Numbered from the stretch's first letter, positions 26,353 to 36,336 are shown. The stretch is DNA of 64,000 nucleotides from Saprospiraceae bacterium (GCA_028285545.1 JANQPA010000101.1:1-64000), one strand, 5' to 3'. A program made the numbers and translations. Notes: generated by a model from the sequence alone, not told the origin.

Positions 26353-29300
26353 TTATTTTTGAGCTACCTGTTTTTTTTCTCGATATTCACTTGGGCTGAG
26401 GCCCATTTTTTTTCTAAAGGCCCTGGAGAAATAACCGGGGTCACCAAAGCCACTATCGTAAGCAATGTTGCTAATAGGTTCTTCGGTATTGCATAATAGC
26501 CATCTAGCTTTTTCCAAGCGAATGTGGAGAATAAATTCATTTGAAGAATAACCAGTTAATGCTTTTAATTTACGATGAAGGTTAGAGTGGCTCATTTGAA
26601 GCGCTTCACAAAGGTTTTTGACGGAAAAATCATAGTTGGTCATATTTGCTTCCACCACTTGCCGGGCCTGGCGTACAAACTTGTTTTCCATAATTTCTTC
26701 TTGTTTTAGGGTTTTAGTAGTCTTATTATCAGAGGATGTACCGCTTGCCAAGCTTTGATAGTATTGCTGCAATTGTTTTCGGAGATCTATCAATTTTTGC
26801 ATCCGAATCAACAATTCTTTTTTATCAAATGGCTTAGGTAAGTATACATCTGCTCCTCTCGATAAGCCTTCAATTTTTGAAGATGCATCTGCTTTTGCAG
26901 TTAATAAAATAATTGGTATATGACTTGTTCGTATGTCTGTTTTTACATTTTCAGTTAAATCAAAGCCATCTTTTTTGGGCATCATGACATCGCTGATGAC
27001 GATATCGGGAGTGAGTTCAAGGGCCTTTTCAATGCCCTCCTGTCCATTTCTGGCCACCTCGATCTTATAATTTTTATCCAGACAGGAGATAAGGTATTGT
27101 ACTACATCTGCATTGTCTTCTACAATAAGGACCAAAGGGAACTCACCATCTGTGGCTACAGATTGAAGTGTATTTTCACCAACCATGAGCAGAGAACCGT
27201 TTGATATCAAGAAGTCAGCTTCCATTTTATGGTCCAATAGTGTTGCCTGTTGAGTAATGGGGAGCCTGACGGTGAATTCAGAGCCTTTGCCCATTTGGCT
27301 TGTTAGGCTGATCTCTCCGCCTAAAAGATTAACCAGGGCTTTTGTAAGCGTCAAACCTATTCCTGTACCTTCACCTTCCCTGGTAGTGGAATCATCTACT
27401 TGGTAAAACCGATCAAATACATAAGGAAGCTTGTCCTCCGAAATACCTACCCCTGTATCTCTAACTTTCAAGGTTAAAAAAGAGGTGCCCATTTTAGATT
27501 CGCCAAAAACAATTTTTCCTTGGTCCTGAACCATCATATACACATTTCCTCCTCGTTTGGTAAACTTAATTGCGTTGGACATCAGATTCGATACGATCCG
27601 CTGCATTTTTTCTGGATCATAGTCCATGAGGCAATCATCCATATTACATATGAAGTGTACCCGTATATCTTTACTTTCAGCATAAGATTGAAAGGACTCA
27701 AACAGGTACTTTAGGTAAGGAATTACATCGGTTTGTATCATATTGATTTTCATGCTGCCTGATTCCAGTTTGCGCAAGTTCAGCATTTGGTTGACTATGC
27801 TAAGTAGGTTCTGGGTATTACGTTTGATCATTTTCAAGCCCTCTTTAAACCATTTCTGAGGCTCTGCTTCGATTTGATCGGTCATGCCAGCGATAACGGT
27901 TAAGGGGGTTCGGAATTCGTGAGTGAGGTTGGTATAGAGCTGGGTTTTGATGGTGTCAAGTTCTTTTAGTCTGAGGTTTTCGGACTTGGCAAGACGGCGA
28001 TTTAATTGACTTTTAAAAAGTAAATAAACCCCTCCAAGCAAAACCGACAGGTAAATTATTCGAGACCACCCATTCCAATACCAAGGAGGAATTATTTTAA
28101 TCTGAATGGCAGAATATTTTTCATTCCACTTGCCTGAAAAATTTGCTGCTTTGACCTTAAATTTATAATTTCCGGGTGGGAGATTAGTGTATGTAGCAGA
28201 AGGGTTAGAAGCAAAGGCATGTAACCAGTCTTTATCAAAATTCTCTAATAGGTACTGGTATTGGATTTCATCAATTTTAGTAAACTCAACAGCAGTGAAG
28301 TAAATGGAAAAATTATTCTCCCGATAAGGCAAGGTGATTTCCTTAGTAAACATTACTGATTCCTTCGAAGGGTTTTCCCAGAAATCCCTATCCAAAGATT
28401 GTCCTTTTAATGATTTAGATTGATGCTTGATTTCGAAATCAGTAAAATAAACACGAGGAGGGGCCATATTTGATTGAATATCATTTGGATTAAAGCTGAA
28501 AAGCCCTTTTGGTGTCCCCAGATAAAATTGTCCGCTTTTTCCCTTTGAAGAGCCTAAATTATTTATTGGAATTTTATCAGACGAAGGAAGATCATAATAA
28601 TGGAATGTTTGCTTGTCATAATTATACAAACAAGGCCCTAATTGGGTAATTATCCAAAGGTTATTAAGCTGGTCTTCTTCTACTCCTATGATAAAATTGC
28701 TTGGCAGTTTGGTATTAGAGGTATTGAAATTTAAAAAAAAGAGAGAATCAGAATTAATGGCATTACAAGGAATCATACCTGCCCCGTTTCCATTTTCATA
28801 AGATAGCCAAAGGTTGCCATATTTATCTTCATGGTGAAGAAATGAACCAATATGTCCAAGGCTATGAGGATCTGAAAAATCTGGTAAATAACGAATAAAT
28901 CGCTTGTTATCTTTATCAAATTGGTTAAGACCATATCTGGTGGATATCCATAAATAATCGTCACAAGAAGATTCTATTATCGAGTTGATTTGATGCCAGG
29001 AAAGACTATCAGAGTTTTCCCTATCCGCATAGTACTTTTTGACTTCGCCTGTCTCTGGGTTAATATAGATAAAAGGTGATTGATCCGGATCTTGTTTTCT
29101 AATATTTCTAAGAAAAGCCCTGCCAAAAAACGAATAATAATAGTGATGTCCTTTGGAATCAACATACGGTATGGGTCTTATAAACTCTGAAATCTCAAAT
29201 GGTAAATCCGGTTTATATCGTTTAAAAGCATTCGAATTTTTATCAAATATGAAAACAATAGGAGGATATTTCCAGCTGTAAACATAAATATTCCCATCTT

Positions 29301-30582
29301 GATCCTTGGTAAATTGCCCCTCATATTGGGGACCCTGTAAGCTTACATTTAATTTTTCAAGTTCAAGTGGATATCTCCTAAAAGAATTCGTTTGAAAATC
29401 TAGAAAATTCACTACTCCATCTCCTGTAAAGACCCAAACTCCATTTTCTTCCTCTAGAGTGCCGGATACAAAATTGTTTGAGAGAGATAAGGGATTACCA
29501 GGATTATATGAATAGTGCTGAAAATTTGGTAAATGTGGGTCATAAATGCTAATACCCGCTCCATTTGTTCCTACCCAAAGCCTGTTTTTATTGTCCTTCA
29601 ATAAAGTGGTCACTTCCTCTGATGCAAGGCTATTGATCACTGTAGGGTCAGTTGTATAATGATCTAATTGATCTGTTAGAGGATCATACAAATACAATCC
29701 TTTAGAATAAAAAACCACCTTTCCTAAGTAATCAAACAGGAATTTACGTCCAAATGCGGCTCTGTTTCCTCCATTTGGATTACAATATTCCATAATATTA
29801 AAGTCTTGAATAATGGTATCAAATAATCCCTTTCCAGGATCAAACCTTAGCAATCCTCCTCTTTTTTTGACTAACCAAATTCCATTTAAACGGTCTTCTC
29901 CCAAAAGTTCAGCGTCTTTTAGATCATCTTTTTTCACATTACTCTCCTCATATGGAAAATCTAATATTTGCTGTGTCTTTGGCTCAAAAATAAAAAGTCC
30001 AGACTCAGAAGAAATCCAGACTGTTTGATTTTCCAACTTCAAAATAGTTTTATTAGCGCCAAATTTTTTGGCAATGCTATCAATAAGTGTGTTCCGATAA
30101 CTTAGTTTATAAAGGTCTCTTTCCACTCCATTTATTGATGTGACTGAATCTTCCACCCATAATTTTAACTCTAAATTTTCCCTTAAAATCAAAAGCGTAT
30201 CAGTTTTAAGTATATTCCTTTCCAGTCGATCTTTTTTAGGATTAAATCTCACTAAACCTTTGTTGGTTCTAATAGCGAGATACCCATTTGCATCTTCTTC
30301 TATATAAGTCACTCGATTATGAGGCAAACCAAGGTCAAAATCCTGTGTTGTTCGATAAATTTTCATATTATTCCCTCCATACCTGACCAGTCCTTCATTG
30401 GTTCCAATCCAAATAAAGCCCCTGCTGTCCTGAAAAATAGCATTGATAATATCACCAGGCAATCCGTTTGCTGTTGATAGTTTTTGAAATGACAAACCAA
30501 TCGTTTGTGCCTGAAAATCCTGGCCTAAACACGCTGTAGATAAAATTAGGAATAAAGTGTTTATGAGCTGTTTCATATTCAT
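26353..30582 (-). CDS. Hybrid two-component system regulator (HTCS)
   Basis: 1409 residues in the order of Bacteroidota HTCS proteins. Signal peptide to about residue 20 (an inner start at the second Met is possible). Two seven-bladed periplasmic propellers built of Reg_prop repeats (about 30-700, for example DSRGFIWIGTNEGLVRY) are followed by a Y_Y_Y domain (about 745-830) and one membrane helix (842-857). Then come HisKA with H888 (TNLTHEFRTPL), HATPase (about 985-1110), a receiver with D1198 (DIVISDVMMP) and an AraC-type DNA-binding domain (about 1305-1405). It senses a periplasmic ligand and directly regulates transcription. HTCS genes usually sit by glycan-use loci with susC/susD; none is present here, so its target is elsewhere or unusual. 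Confidence 0.93.
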   Translation of the reverse strand: MNMKQLINTLFLILSTACLGQDFQAQTIGLSFQKLSTANGLPGDIINAIFQDSRGFIWIGTNEGLVRYGGNNMKIYRTTQDFDLGLPHNRVTYIEEDANGYLAIRTNKGLVRFNPKKDRLERNILKTDTLLILRENLELKLWVEDSVTSINGVERDLYKLSYRNTLIDSIAKKFGANKTILKLENQTVWISSESGLFIFEPKTQQILDFPYEESNVKKDDLKDAELLGEDRLNGIWLVKKRGGLLRFDPGKGLFDTIIQDFNIMEYCNPNGGNRAAFGRKFLFDYLGKVVFYSKGLYLYDPLTDQLDHYTTDPTVINSLASEEVTTLLKDNKNRLWVGTNGAGISIYDPHLPNFQHYSYNPGNPLSLSNNFVSGTLEEENGVWVFTGDGVVNFLDFQTNSFRRYPLELEKLNVSLQGPQYEGQFTKDQDGNIYVYSWKYPPIVFIFDKNSNAFKRYKPDLPFEISEFIRPIPYVDSKGHHYYYSFFGRAFLRNIRKQDPDQSPFIYINPETGEVKKYYADRENSDSLSWHQINSIIESSCDDYLWISTRYGLNQFDKDNKRFIRYLPDFSDPHSLGHIGSFLHHEDKYGNLWLSYENGNGAGMIPCNAINSDSLFFLNFNTSNTKLPSNFIIGVEEDQLNNLWIITQLGPCLYNYDKQTFHYYDLPSSDKIPINNLGSSKGKSGQFYLGTPKGLFSFNPNDIQSNMAPPRVYFTDFEIKHQSKSLKGQSLDRDFWENPSKESVMFTKEITLPYRENNFSIYFTAVEFTKIDEIQYQYLLENFDKDWLHAFASNPSATYTNLPPGNYKFKVKAANFSGKWNEKYSAIQIKIIPPWYWNGWSRIIYLSVLLGGVYLLFKSQLNRRLAKSENLRLKELDTIKTQLYTNLTHEFRTPLTVIAGMTDQIEAEPQKWFKEGLKMIKRNTQNLLSIVNQMLNLRKLESGSMKINMIQTDVIPYLKYLFESFQSYAESKDIRVHFICNMDDCLMDYDPEKMQRIVSNLMSNAIKFTKRGGNVYMMVQDQGKIVFGESKMGTSFLTLKVRDTGVGISEDKLPYVFDRFYQVDDSTTREGEGTGIGLTLTKALVNLLGGEISLTSQMGKGSEFTVRLPITQQATLLDHKMEADFLISNGSLLMVGENTLQSVATDGEFPLVLIVEDNADVVQYLISCLDKNYKIEVARNGQEGIEKALELTPDIVISDVMMPKKDGFDLTENVKTDIRTSHIPIILLTAKADASSKIEGLSRGADVYLPKPFDKKELLIRMQKLIDLRKQLQQYYQSLASGTSSDNKTTKTLKQEEIMENKFVRQARQVVEANMTNYDFSVKNLCEALQMSHSNLHRKLKALTGYSSNEFILHIRLEKARWLLCNTEEPISNIAYDSGFGDPGYFSRAFRKKMGLSPSEYREKKQVAQK

Positions 30583-30665
30583 AGGGCTGGTATGAGATAA
30601 TCAAATAAGTTAGGATTTATTTTTCAGCATTCACCTTGTTATCATGTTAGCCAATTTTCAATTCT

Positions 30666-30791
30666 CTACTCTTGTAATTTGAAGCCTTTTTCATTGAATT
30701 CCAACGTGCATGCAATGTTCATCCAAGCATTGACATATCTGTCCAAGTGATTGAGATAATTGTCCCATTCTTTTATTGATATTCTCAGCAT
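30666..30791 (-). CDS. Possible 41-residue small protein upstream of the HTCS gene
   Basis: ATG at 30791, stop at 30666-30668. The peptide begins MLRISIKEWDNYLNHL and continues with a D-R-Y-V-N-A-W helix and a C-terminal strand-like part (LEFNEKGFKLQ). The amino-acid mix is protein-like, with an amphipathic helix. It ends 83 nt before the HTCS start on the same strand and could be a leader peptide, a small regulator or the remnant of a longer gene. No ribosome-binding site is evident and length alone is not significant. Confidence 0.3.
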   Translation of the reverse strand: MLRISIKEWDNYLNHLDRYVNAWMNIACTLEFNEKGFKLQE

Positions 30792-30889
30792 ATTTGAAGA
30801 ACATGGGTCTATCAAAAGCTCATTATTCTAGAATAGATTCACATACGAATATTTACTGTTTATAAAGTAGATTTAATAGATATCCGTAT

Positions 30890-30919
30890 CCGGCATTGAT
30901 AAAATGATGCCGGTTTTTT
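30890..30919 (+). terminator. Terminator-like hairpin upstream of a small lipoprotein gene
   Basis: CCGGCAT (30890-30896) pairs with ATGCCGG (30907-30913), followed by TTTTTT. It lies about 20 nt before the ATG at 30939 and no plus-strand gene ends before it, so it may be a leader attenuator. Confidence 0.55.
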
Positions 30920-30938
30920 AAACTAAAACCCTAATAAA

Positions 30939-31109
30939 ATGAAAAGTTTATTACTAAGCACATGTGTGGTGATTTTATTGAGCGCTTCCACTGTTGCCTT
31001 TTTCAGCTGTGAAGAACTAAACCTTAGTGTAGAAGAAAATCATGGTGCAAAATATGACCACCCAAATGTTGCCATTAGTGAAGAAACAATTAACAATTCC
31101 GAGAATTAA
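30939..31109 (+). CDS. 56-residue putative lipoprotein
   Basis: ATG at 30939, TAA at 31107-31109. It begins with MKSLLLST and a hydrophobic run leading to FFSC (Cys24), a weak lipobox, then a hydrophilic acidic tail (EELNLSVEENHGAKYD...). No family recognised. A terminator-like hairpin precedes it and two clear terminators follow, which supports a discrete transcription unit. Phe at -3 and -2 of the lipobox is not typical, so it could instead be a secreted peptide. Confidence 0.5.
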   Translation: MKSLLLSTCVVILLSASTVAFFSCEELNLSVEENHGAKYDHPNVAISEETINNSEN

Positions 31110-31119
31110 AGATAGTGAG

Positions 31120-31147
31120 AGCCTGAATATTCAGGCTTTATTATTAT
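31120..31147 (+). terminator. Terminator 1 after the small lipoprotein gene
   Basis: AGCCTGAAT/ATTCAGGCT, a loopless 9-bp palindrome (31120-31137), followed by a T/A-rich tail TTATTATTAT, 10 nt after the stop codon. Confidence 0.6.
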
Positions 31148-31149
31148 CC

Positions 31150-31177
31150 GGCACCTTTGGTTGAGGTGCCTTTTTTT
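31150..31177 (+). terminator. Terminator 2 after the small lipoprotein gene
   Basis: GGCACCT (31150-31156) pairs with AGGTGCC (31164-31170) around a 7-nt loop, followed directly by TTTTTTT: a textbook intrinsic terminator. Confidence 0.8.
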
Positions 31178-31194
31178 ACAACCTAAAGGTTGTT

Positions 31195-31247
31195 TTCCAG
31201 ACATCCTAAAGCCTGCCTGACGGCAGTCAGGGATATAGGCCAGTATA
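31195..31247. repeat. 53-bp dispersed intergenic element, copy 2
   Basis: Starts TTCCAGACATCC and ends CAGTATA like the element at 24612-24664, with the same total length. Its core holds an imperfect GC-rich inverted repeat (CCTGCCTGACGGCAGTCAGG). It lies just after the icmF stop codon (minus strand). Confidence 0.6.
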
Positions 31248-31249
31248 CC

Positions 31250-34200
31250 TTACATATTCCTTCGATACTGTCCTCCCACTTCGTACAATGCATTGGTTAT
31301 CTGCCCAAGAGAAGCTACTTTGGTCACCTCAATCAAATATTCAAAGAGGTTCTTATTATTAACAGCAGCTTCTTGCAAATCTTTTAAACCTTTACCAGCA
31401 GGTTCTGCCTTTGCCTTTTGCAGATTGCGCAAAGTTTGGATCTGATCTTCCTTCTCTTGCTTATCTGAACGAATGACTTCCTTAGGAACGATAGTAGGTG
31501 ATCCCTCCTTGTTGAGGAAGGTATTTACTCCGATGATGGGATACTCACCGGTATGTTTGAGGGTTTCATAATAAAGGCTTTCCTCCTGAATTTTTCCTCG
31601 CTGATACATCGTTTCCATAGCGCCCAATACTCCTCCTCGTTCAGTTATTCGATCAAACTCACTCAAAACGGCTTCTTCTACCAAATCTGTTAGCTCTTCA
31701 ATGATGAAAGAACCTTGCAGTGGGTTTTCATTTTTAGTCATCCCCAATTCATGATTGATGATCATTTGGATGGCTACTGCCCGCCTTACACTTTCTTCCG
31801 TTGGAGTAGTGATGGCTTCATCATAAGCATTGGTGTGCAAGGAATTACAATTGTCATAAATGGCATACAGTGCTTGTAAAGTAGTCCGAATATCATTAAA
31901 GGCAATCTCTTGAGCATGCAAAGAACGTCCAGAAGTCTGGATGTGGTATTTTAGTTTTTGAGAGCGCTCGTTGGCATTGTATTTAAATTTCATCGCTTTA
32001 GCCCAGATTCTTCTGGCCACCCGCCCGATCACCGCATATTCTGGATCTACTCCATTGGAGAAAAAGAAGGATAGATTAGGAGCAAAATCATCGATATTCA
32101 TTCCTCTGGATAAATAATATTCTACGAAGGTGAATCCATTGGCCAGAGTAAAGGCTAATTGAGAAATTGGATTGGCTCCCGCCTCCGCAATGTGATATCC
32201 AGAAATAGAAACAGAATAAAAGTTTTTCACCTTATTCCAAATGAAATATTCCTGCACATCTCCCATTAATTTCAAAGAAAACTCAGTAGAGAAAATGCAG
32301 GTATTCTGAGCCTGATCTTCTTTCAAAATATCAGCCTGGACCGTACCACGCACGGAAGACAAGGCTTTTGCTTTTAGTTCTTGATATACTGAATCTTCCA
32401 GAACCTGATCACCTGTTAAGCCCAATAATAAAAGTCCTAGGCCATCATGGCCCTGTGGAAGGTCTCCATTATATTTTGGTCTTGGCAGGCCTTTGTCATC
32501 GTATAATTCTTTGAACTTAGCTTCTACTTTATCCTCTAAACCATGCTCACGGATGTATTTTTCGCATTGCTGATCGATGGCGGCATTCATAAAGAAAGCG
32601 CATATGGTTGCCGCCGGTCCATTAATGGTCATAGATACAGAAGTAGTAGGATCACATAAGTCAAAGCCTGAGTATAATTTTTTGGCATCATCCAGACAGC
32701 AAACACTAACTCCTGAATTGCCTATTTTCCCATAAATATCAGGTCGATAATCGGGATCTTCTCCATAGAGAGTTACCGAATCAAAAGCAGTGGATAAGCG
32801 GCTGGCTGGCATTCCCGCTGATAAATAATGAAATCGGCGGTTCGTTCTTTCCGGGCCTCCCTCACCAGCAAACATACGGGTAGGGTCTTCACCTTTTCTT
32901 TTAAAGGGAAAAACACCGGCGGTATACGGGAATTCACCAGGTACATTTTCCTGAAGTGACCACTTCAGAATTTCTCCCCAATCTTTATATTTTGGCAGCA
33001 CTACTCTTGATATCTCACTATGGGAAAGCGTTTTCACTTTAGTTGGTACCCTAATTTCTCTGTTCCGTACCTTGTAAACAAATTCATCGGCTTCATAGGC
33101 GGCTCTTTTCTCCTCCCAGCCTTCGATGATTCGTTTGGATTGGCCATCCAGATCCATTTCTTCTTCCCGGTATAGTTTCTGAAGAGAAGTTTCTACATCC
33201 GCTTTATTGTCTAAGGAGTTATTGTCTTGTAAGGCTTTTAAAGCTTCCTGGAGTCCAAATAATTTTCTGGCCAGAGCCACTTGTTGTTCTGCCCTGCGAT
33301 CATAATTCCGGTTATTTTCTGAAATTTCAGATAAATATCTGGTTCGATTGGGTGGTATGATGTGGATTTTTTCACTTATGCCTTCTGAAAGTTCTAAAGC
33401 TGAGCCAAGAGGGGCCTCCGTTTTTTCAACAATAGTACTTATTAGGGTTCGGTATAAGGTGTTCATCCCAGGATCATTAAACTGGGAAGCTATGGTGCCG
33501 AAAACTGGCATATCTTCAACAGCTTGATCGAAGTATTGGTGATTACGTTGATACTGCTTTTTTACATCTCGCAAGGCATCCTTTGCTCCTCGTTTATCAA
33601 ACTTATTGATGGCGATGATATCTGCAAAATCCAGCATATCAATCTTTTCCAGTTGTGTGGCTGCCCCATATTCCGGTGTCATAACATACAAGGAAACATC
33701 GGAATGATCGACTATTTCGGTATCAGATTGGCCAATACCTGATGTTTCTAATATGATAAGATCAAAACTCGCGGCTTTAAGAATATCTAAAGCAGATTGT
33801 ACATGCTTAGATAAAGCCAGGTTAGATTGGCGAGTTGCCAATGAACGCATATATACGCGAGAGGAATATACAGAGTTCATCCGAATTCTGTCTCCTAAAA
33901 GTGCACCACCTGTTTTTCTCTTAGAGGGGTCTACAGAAATAATGGCAATAGATTTTTCCTTAAAATCGAAGAGGAAACGGCGCACCAATTCATCAACCAA
34001 ACTCGATTTACCAGCACCTCCGGTACCCGTTATTCCTAAAACAGGAGTGATTTTATTGCTGATATTTTCCTGAATGTTATTGAGCAAGGAGGCACTATTT
34101 TCAGGATTATTTTCAACTGCGGAGATTAGTCGAGCCAGCGCCAAAGGATCTCTTTGTTTGTATTCTTTAAGTTCACCATTTAATTTTCTGGCCGTGATGG

Positions 34201-34636
34201 GAAAATCACATTCTTCGAGCACATTATTAATCATTCCCTGCAAGCCCATAGTTCGGCCATCGTCCGGAGAATAGATACGAGTTATTCCATAGTTGTGAAG
34301 TTCTTCTATTTCCTGAGGGAGAATGGTTCCGCCACCACCACCAAATATTTTGATATGATCTGCTCCTTTTTCCTTAAGCAAATCATGCATGTATTTGAAA
34401 AATTCAATGTGTCCTCCCTGATAAGAGGTTATAGCAATCCCTTGAACATCTTCTTGAATGGCTGTATCTACAATTTCCTGCACCGATCTGTTGTGACCCA
34501 GGTGGATAATTTCTGCTCCTGAGCTTTGCATAATACGACGCATAATATTAATTGCAGCATCATGTCCATCAAACAAGGAGGCAGCTGTGACAATCCGCAC
34601 TTTATTTTTGGGTTGGTAGGGCGCTATTTTTTCCAT
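31250..34636 (-). CDS. icmF: Fused isobutyryl-CoA mutase IcmF
   Basis: 1128 residues. The order is the IcmF fusion: B12-binding domain (about 12-140, with H25 in FDGHDAAIN as the cobalt-ligand histidine), a MeaB-like G-protein chaperone domain (about 195-450; Walker [11 protein letters not shown]210) and the catalytic TIM-barrel mutase domain (about 560-1128; [26 protein letters not shown]). The [10 protein letters not shown] active-site stretch fits isobutyryl-CoA/butyryl-CoA rather than methylmalonyl-CoA mutases. It interconverts isobutyryl-CoA and n-butyryl-CoA with adenosylcobalamin, linking branched and straight acyl-CoA metabolism. The G-domain gates cofactor loading. Monocistronic by spacing. 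Confidence 0.92.
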   Translation of the reverse strand: MEKIAPYQPKNKVRIVTAASLFDGHDAAINIMRRIMQSSGAEIIHLGHNRSVQEIVDTAIQEDVQGIAITSYQGGHIEFFKYMHDLLKEKGADHIKIFGGGGGTILPQEIEELHNYGITRIYSPDDGRTMGLQGMINNVLEECDFPITARKLNGELKEYKQRDPLALARLISAVENNPENSASLLNNIQENISNKITPVLGITGTGGAGKSSLVDELVRRFLFDFKEKSIAIISVDPSKRKTGGALLGDRIRMNSVYSSRVYMRSLATRQSNLALSKHVQSALDILKAASFDLIILETSGIGQSDTEIVDHSDVSLYVMTPEYGAATQLEKIDMLDFADIIAINKFDKRGAKDALRDVKKQYQRNHQYFDQAVEDMPVFGTIASQFNDPGMNTLYRTLISTIVEKTEAPLGSALELSEGISEKIHIIPPNRTRYLSEISENNRNYDRRAEQQVALARKLFGLQEALKALQDNNSLDNKADVETSLQKLYREEEMDLDGQSKRIIEGWEEKRAAYEADEFVYKVRNREIRVPTKVKTLSHSEISRVVLPKYKDWGEILKWSLQENVPGEFPYTAGVFPFKRKGEDPTRMFAGEGGPERTNRRFHYLSAGMPASRLSTAFDSVTLYGEDPDYRPDIYGKIGNSGVSVCCLDDAKKLYSGFDLCDPTTSVSMTINGPAATICAFFMNAAIDQQCEKYIREHGLEDKVEAKFKELYDDKGLPRPKYNGDLPQGHDGLGLLLLGLTGDQVLEDSVYQELKAKALSSVRGTVQADILKEDQAQNTCIFSTEFSLKLMGDVQEYFIWNKVKNFYSVSISGYHIAEAGANPISQLAFTLANGFTFVEYYLSRGMNIDDFAPNLSFFFSNGVDPEYAVIGRVARRIWAKAMKFKYNANERSQKLKYHIQTSGRSLHAQEIAFNDIRTTLQALYAIYDNCNSLHTNAYDEAITTPTEESVRRAVAIQMIINHELGMTKNENPLQGSFIIEELTDLVEEAVLSEFDRITERGGVLGAMETMYQRGKIQEESLYYETLKHTGEYPIIGVNTFLNKEGSPTIVPKEVIRSDKQEKEDQIQTLRNLQKAKAEPAGKGLKDLQEAAVNNKNLFEYLIEVTKVASLGQITNALYEVGGQYRRNM

Positions 34637-34719
34637 AGTTCAAATGGTGGTTTTATTGGTTATAACAGGCTAAATCGATTTGAGTTTGCGGCACAAAATT
34701 ACAAAAAATAAAATCTTTA

Positions 34720-34765
34720 AAAGTAATGGCGAATGATGGCCAAGGCCATCATTGACTATTACTTT
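34720..34765 (-). terminator. Terminator overlapping the Nudix gene stop
   Basis: 22-nt arms (34720-34741, 34744-34765) with three mismatches and a 2-nt loop. The upstream arm includes the stop codon at 34759-34761, so the stem forms right at the end of translation. Confidence 0.65.
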
Positions 34766-35388
34766 ATTATATCTATTAATTCACTTAACATCATCGCAGT
34801 GGCTCCCCAGACCGTTTTTCCAAGCAGATCAAAATAGGGAACATCCTTCAATACAAAGCCTTCTCTTATTACCAGGTTTTTAATTTTCAAATTATCGGGG
34901 TTCATCAGTTCGGAAACGGGTACTTCTAATATTCCATGTACTTCTTCTTCTTGTGGGACAAACCTTGGGGTAGTTTCTGTAAAACCAACAAAGGGATCCA
35001 CTCTAAAATTACTAACGGGAATATAGAGATCAGTTAGGGGGCCCAATAAATGGATATCTTTAGCCTTTACTCCTACCTCCTCTTCGGTTTCGCGTATGGC
35101 AGTATTGGCCAGATGAACATCATCTTTTTCAAAACGCCCTCCCGGGAAGCTAATTTGGCCTCGATGTCGATCATTGGGATTAGAAGAAGCTCTTTCGATC
35201 AGGACGATATGCCAATCCGCTTTTTTGGGATAAAACAGAGCCAAAACACCAGCACGACTGGCTTCAGGAGGTGCAACCAAATAGCCTGATCTTACAGCAC
35301 TAGCCGACATTTTTAGCTGTGCCTGCCGTCCAGGAAGTTCATTATTAAGACTATTTCTAATATTACTGATCAGATCCTTGTTGTTCAT
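34759..35388 (-). CDS. Nudix hydrolase, CoA-pyrophosphatase-like
   Basis: 209 residues. The central GQISFPGGRFEKDD and AIRETEEEVGV make a Nudix box of the NudL/UPF0035 type, which splits CoA and its derivatives to 4-phosphopantetheine compounds. The signature before it (IVLIERASSNPNDRHRGQ) fits that subgroup. The glutamate of the strict GX5E part is replaced by Asp, as is common in this subgroup. Cytosolic. The gene ends in its own terminator; upstream is another terminator, so it is monocistronic. Substrate inferred from family only. Confidence 0.82.
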   Translation of the reverse strand: MNNKDLISNIRNSLNNELPGRQAQLKMSASAVRSGYLVAPPEASRAGVLALFYPKKADWHIVLIERASSNPNDRHRGQISFPGGRFEKDDVHLANTAIRETEEEVGVKAKDIHLLGPLTDLYIPVSNFRVDPFVGFTETTPRFVPQEEEVHGILEVPVSELMNPDNLKIKNLVIREGFVLKDVPYFDLLGKTVWGATAMMLSELIDIIK

Positions 35389-35431
35389 ATGGAGAAAACG
35401 TAGAATAGGTATTGAAAGTTGATAAAAAAAC

Positions 35432-35463
35432 AGGAGTTCTACCAGAAATCTGGTAGAACTCCT
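35432..35463 (-). terminator. Terminator after hemD-like gene
   Basis: Perfect 15-bp arms (35432-35446, 35449-35463) with a 2-nt loop, about 50 nt after the stop at 35514, with an A/T-rich tail on the minus strand. Confidence 0.75.
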
Positions 35464-35513
35464 ATTGGAAAATGAATTTCCTCAGTGATATGAGGAGAAG
35501 TTAAGCCAAGTAA

Positions 35514-36296
35514 TTAGATTGGCTCATTAGATTTTTGTAAATAATTTTCCAATGCCATTGTCATAGAAGGTGCCTCGGGACTAGGTGCCTTAATGTTAAT
35601 CGTCAAGCCGCGATCAATAACTGCTTTACTGGTGCTGTTTCCGAAAACTGCCATTCTGGTTTCATTTTGCATGAAATCAGGGAAGTTTTCGTAAAGCGAT
35701 TTGATGCCTAGTGGACTAAAGAACACAAGTACATCATAGGTTACATCACTCAGATCAGATAGATCACTACTTACGGTTTGGTACATCATGGCGTCCTGCC
35801 AATCAAAGTCATTCTCTTCTAGGAAAGCACACACTTGCTTACTTCCTAAGTTAGAACAAGGAAGCAAGAATTTTTCACTTTTATTCTTTTTCAGTGCGGT
35901 GGCAAGGTCTGTAATTTTGCGTTGACCTACAAACACTTTTCTTTTCCGGTAGATAATGAATTTTTGCAGATAGTTAGCTACTGCTTCTGTCAAACAGAAA
36001 TACTTAGTATCCTGAGACATTTTAATTCTCATTTCTTCACAAATGCGGAAGAAATGATCTACCGAATTTTTACTAGTTAGGATAATTGCCGTAAACTCGT
36101 CTGGCCGAATGCGAAACTTGCGGAATTCTTTTACGGAAACTGGCTCTACGTGGATGAAAGGTCGCCAGTCAATTTGAAGTCCGTACTTTTCTTCCAATTC
36201 GTAGTAAGGCGAGCGTGCTGGCTTAGGCTGTGAAACTAAAATCGTCTTTACTTGCTTGTAGGTTTCTTGATCTTTCACTTTACCGGTTGCTGCCAT
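35514..36296 (-). CDS. hemD: Uroporphyrinogen-III synthase-like protein
   Basis: 260 residues with the two-lobed HemD pattern: KTILVSQPKPARSPYYELEEKYG at the start of lobe 1, FTAIILTSKNSVDHFF, then DAMMYQTVSSD, YDVLVFFSPLGIKSLYENF and the closing MAVFGNSTSKAVIDRGL. HemD closes hydroxymethylbilane to uroporphyrinogen III in haem and corrinoid synthesis. HemD proteins have little sequence conservation and few fixed catalytic residues, so the call rests on the overall pattern. A neighbouring DUF4271 gene upstream on the same strand (40 nt away) is, as I recall, a common arrangement in Bacteroidota. Confidence 0.78.
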   Translation of the reverse strand: MAATGKVKDQETYKQVKTILVSQPKPARSPYYELEEKYGLQIDWRPFIHVEPVSVKEFRKFRIRPDEFTAIILTSKNSVDHFFRICEEMRIKMSQDTKYFCLTEAVANYLQKFIIYRKRKVFVGQRKITDLATALKKNKSEKFLLPCSNLGSKQVCAFLEENDFDWQDAMMYQTVSSDLSDLSDVTYDVLVFFSPLGIKSLYENFPDFMQNETRMAVFGNSTSKAVIDRGLTINIKAPSPEAPSMTMALENYLQKSNEPI

Positions 36297-36336
36297 TCAA
36301 TATAATTTTGTTTTGCGAAAACCTTTTTCATTAGTA

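Larger units (their letters stand above)
30583..30938. other. Region upstream of HTCS and small lipoprotein gene
   Basis: 356 nt between divergent units. It contains the possible 41-residue ORF (minus) and the leader hairpin at 30890-30919 (plus). Outside these, the DNA is A/T-rich without an obvious TAnnTTTG promoter on either strand. Confidence 0.4.
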
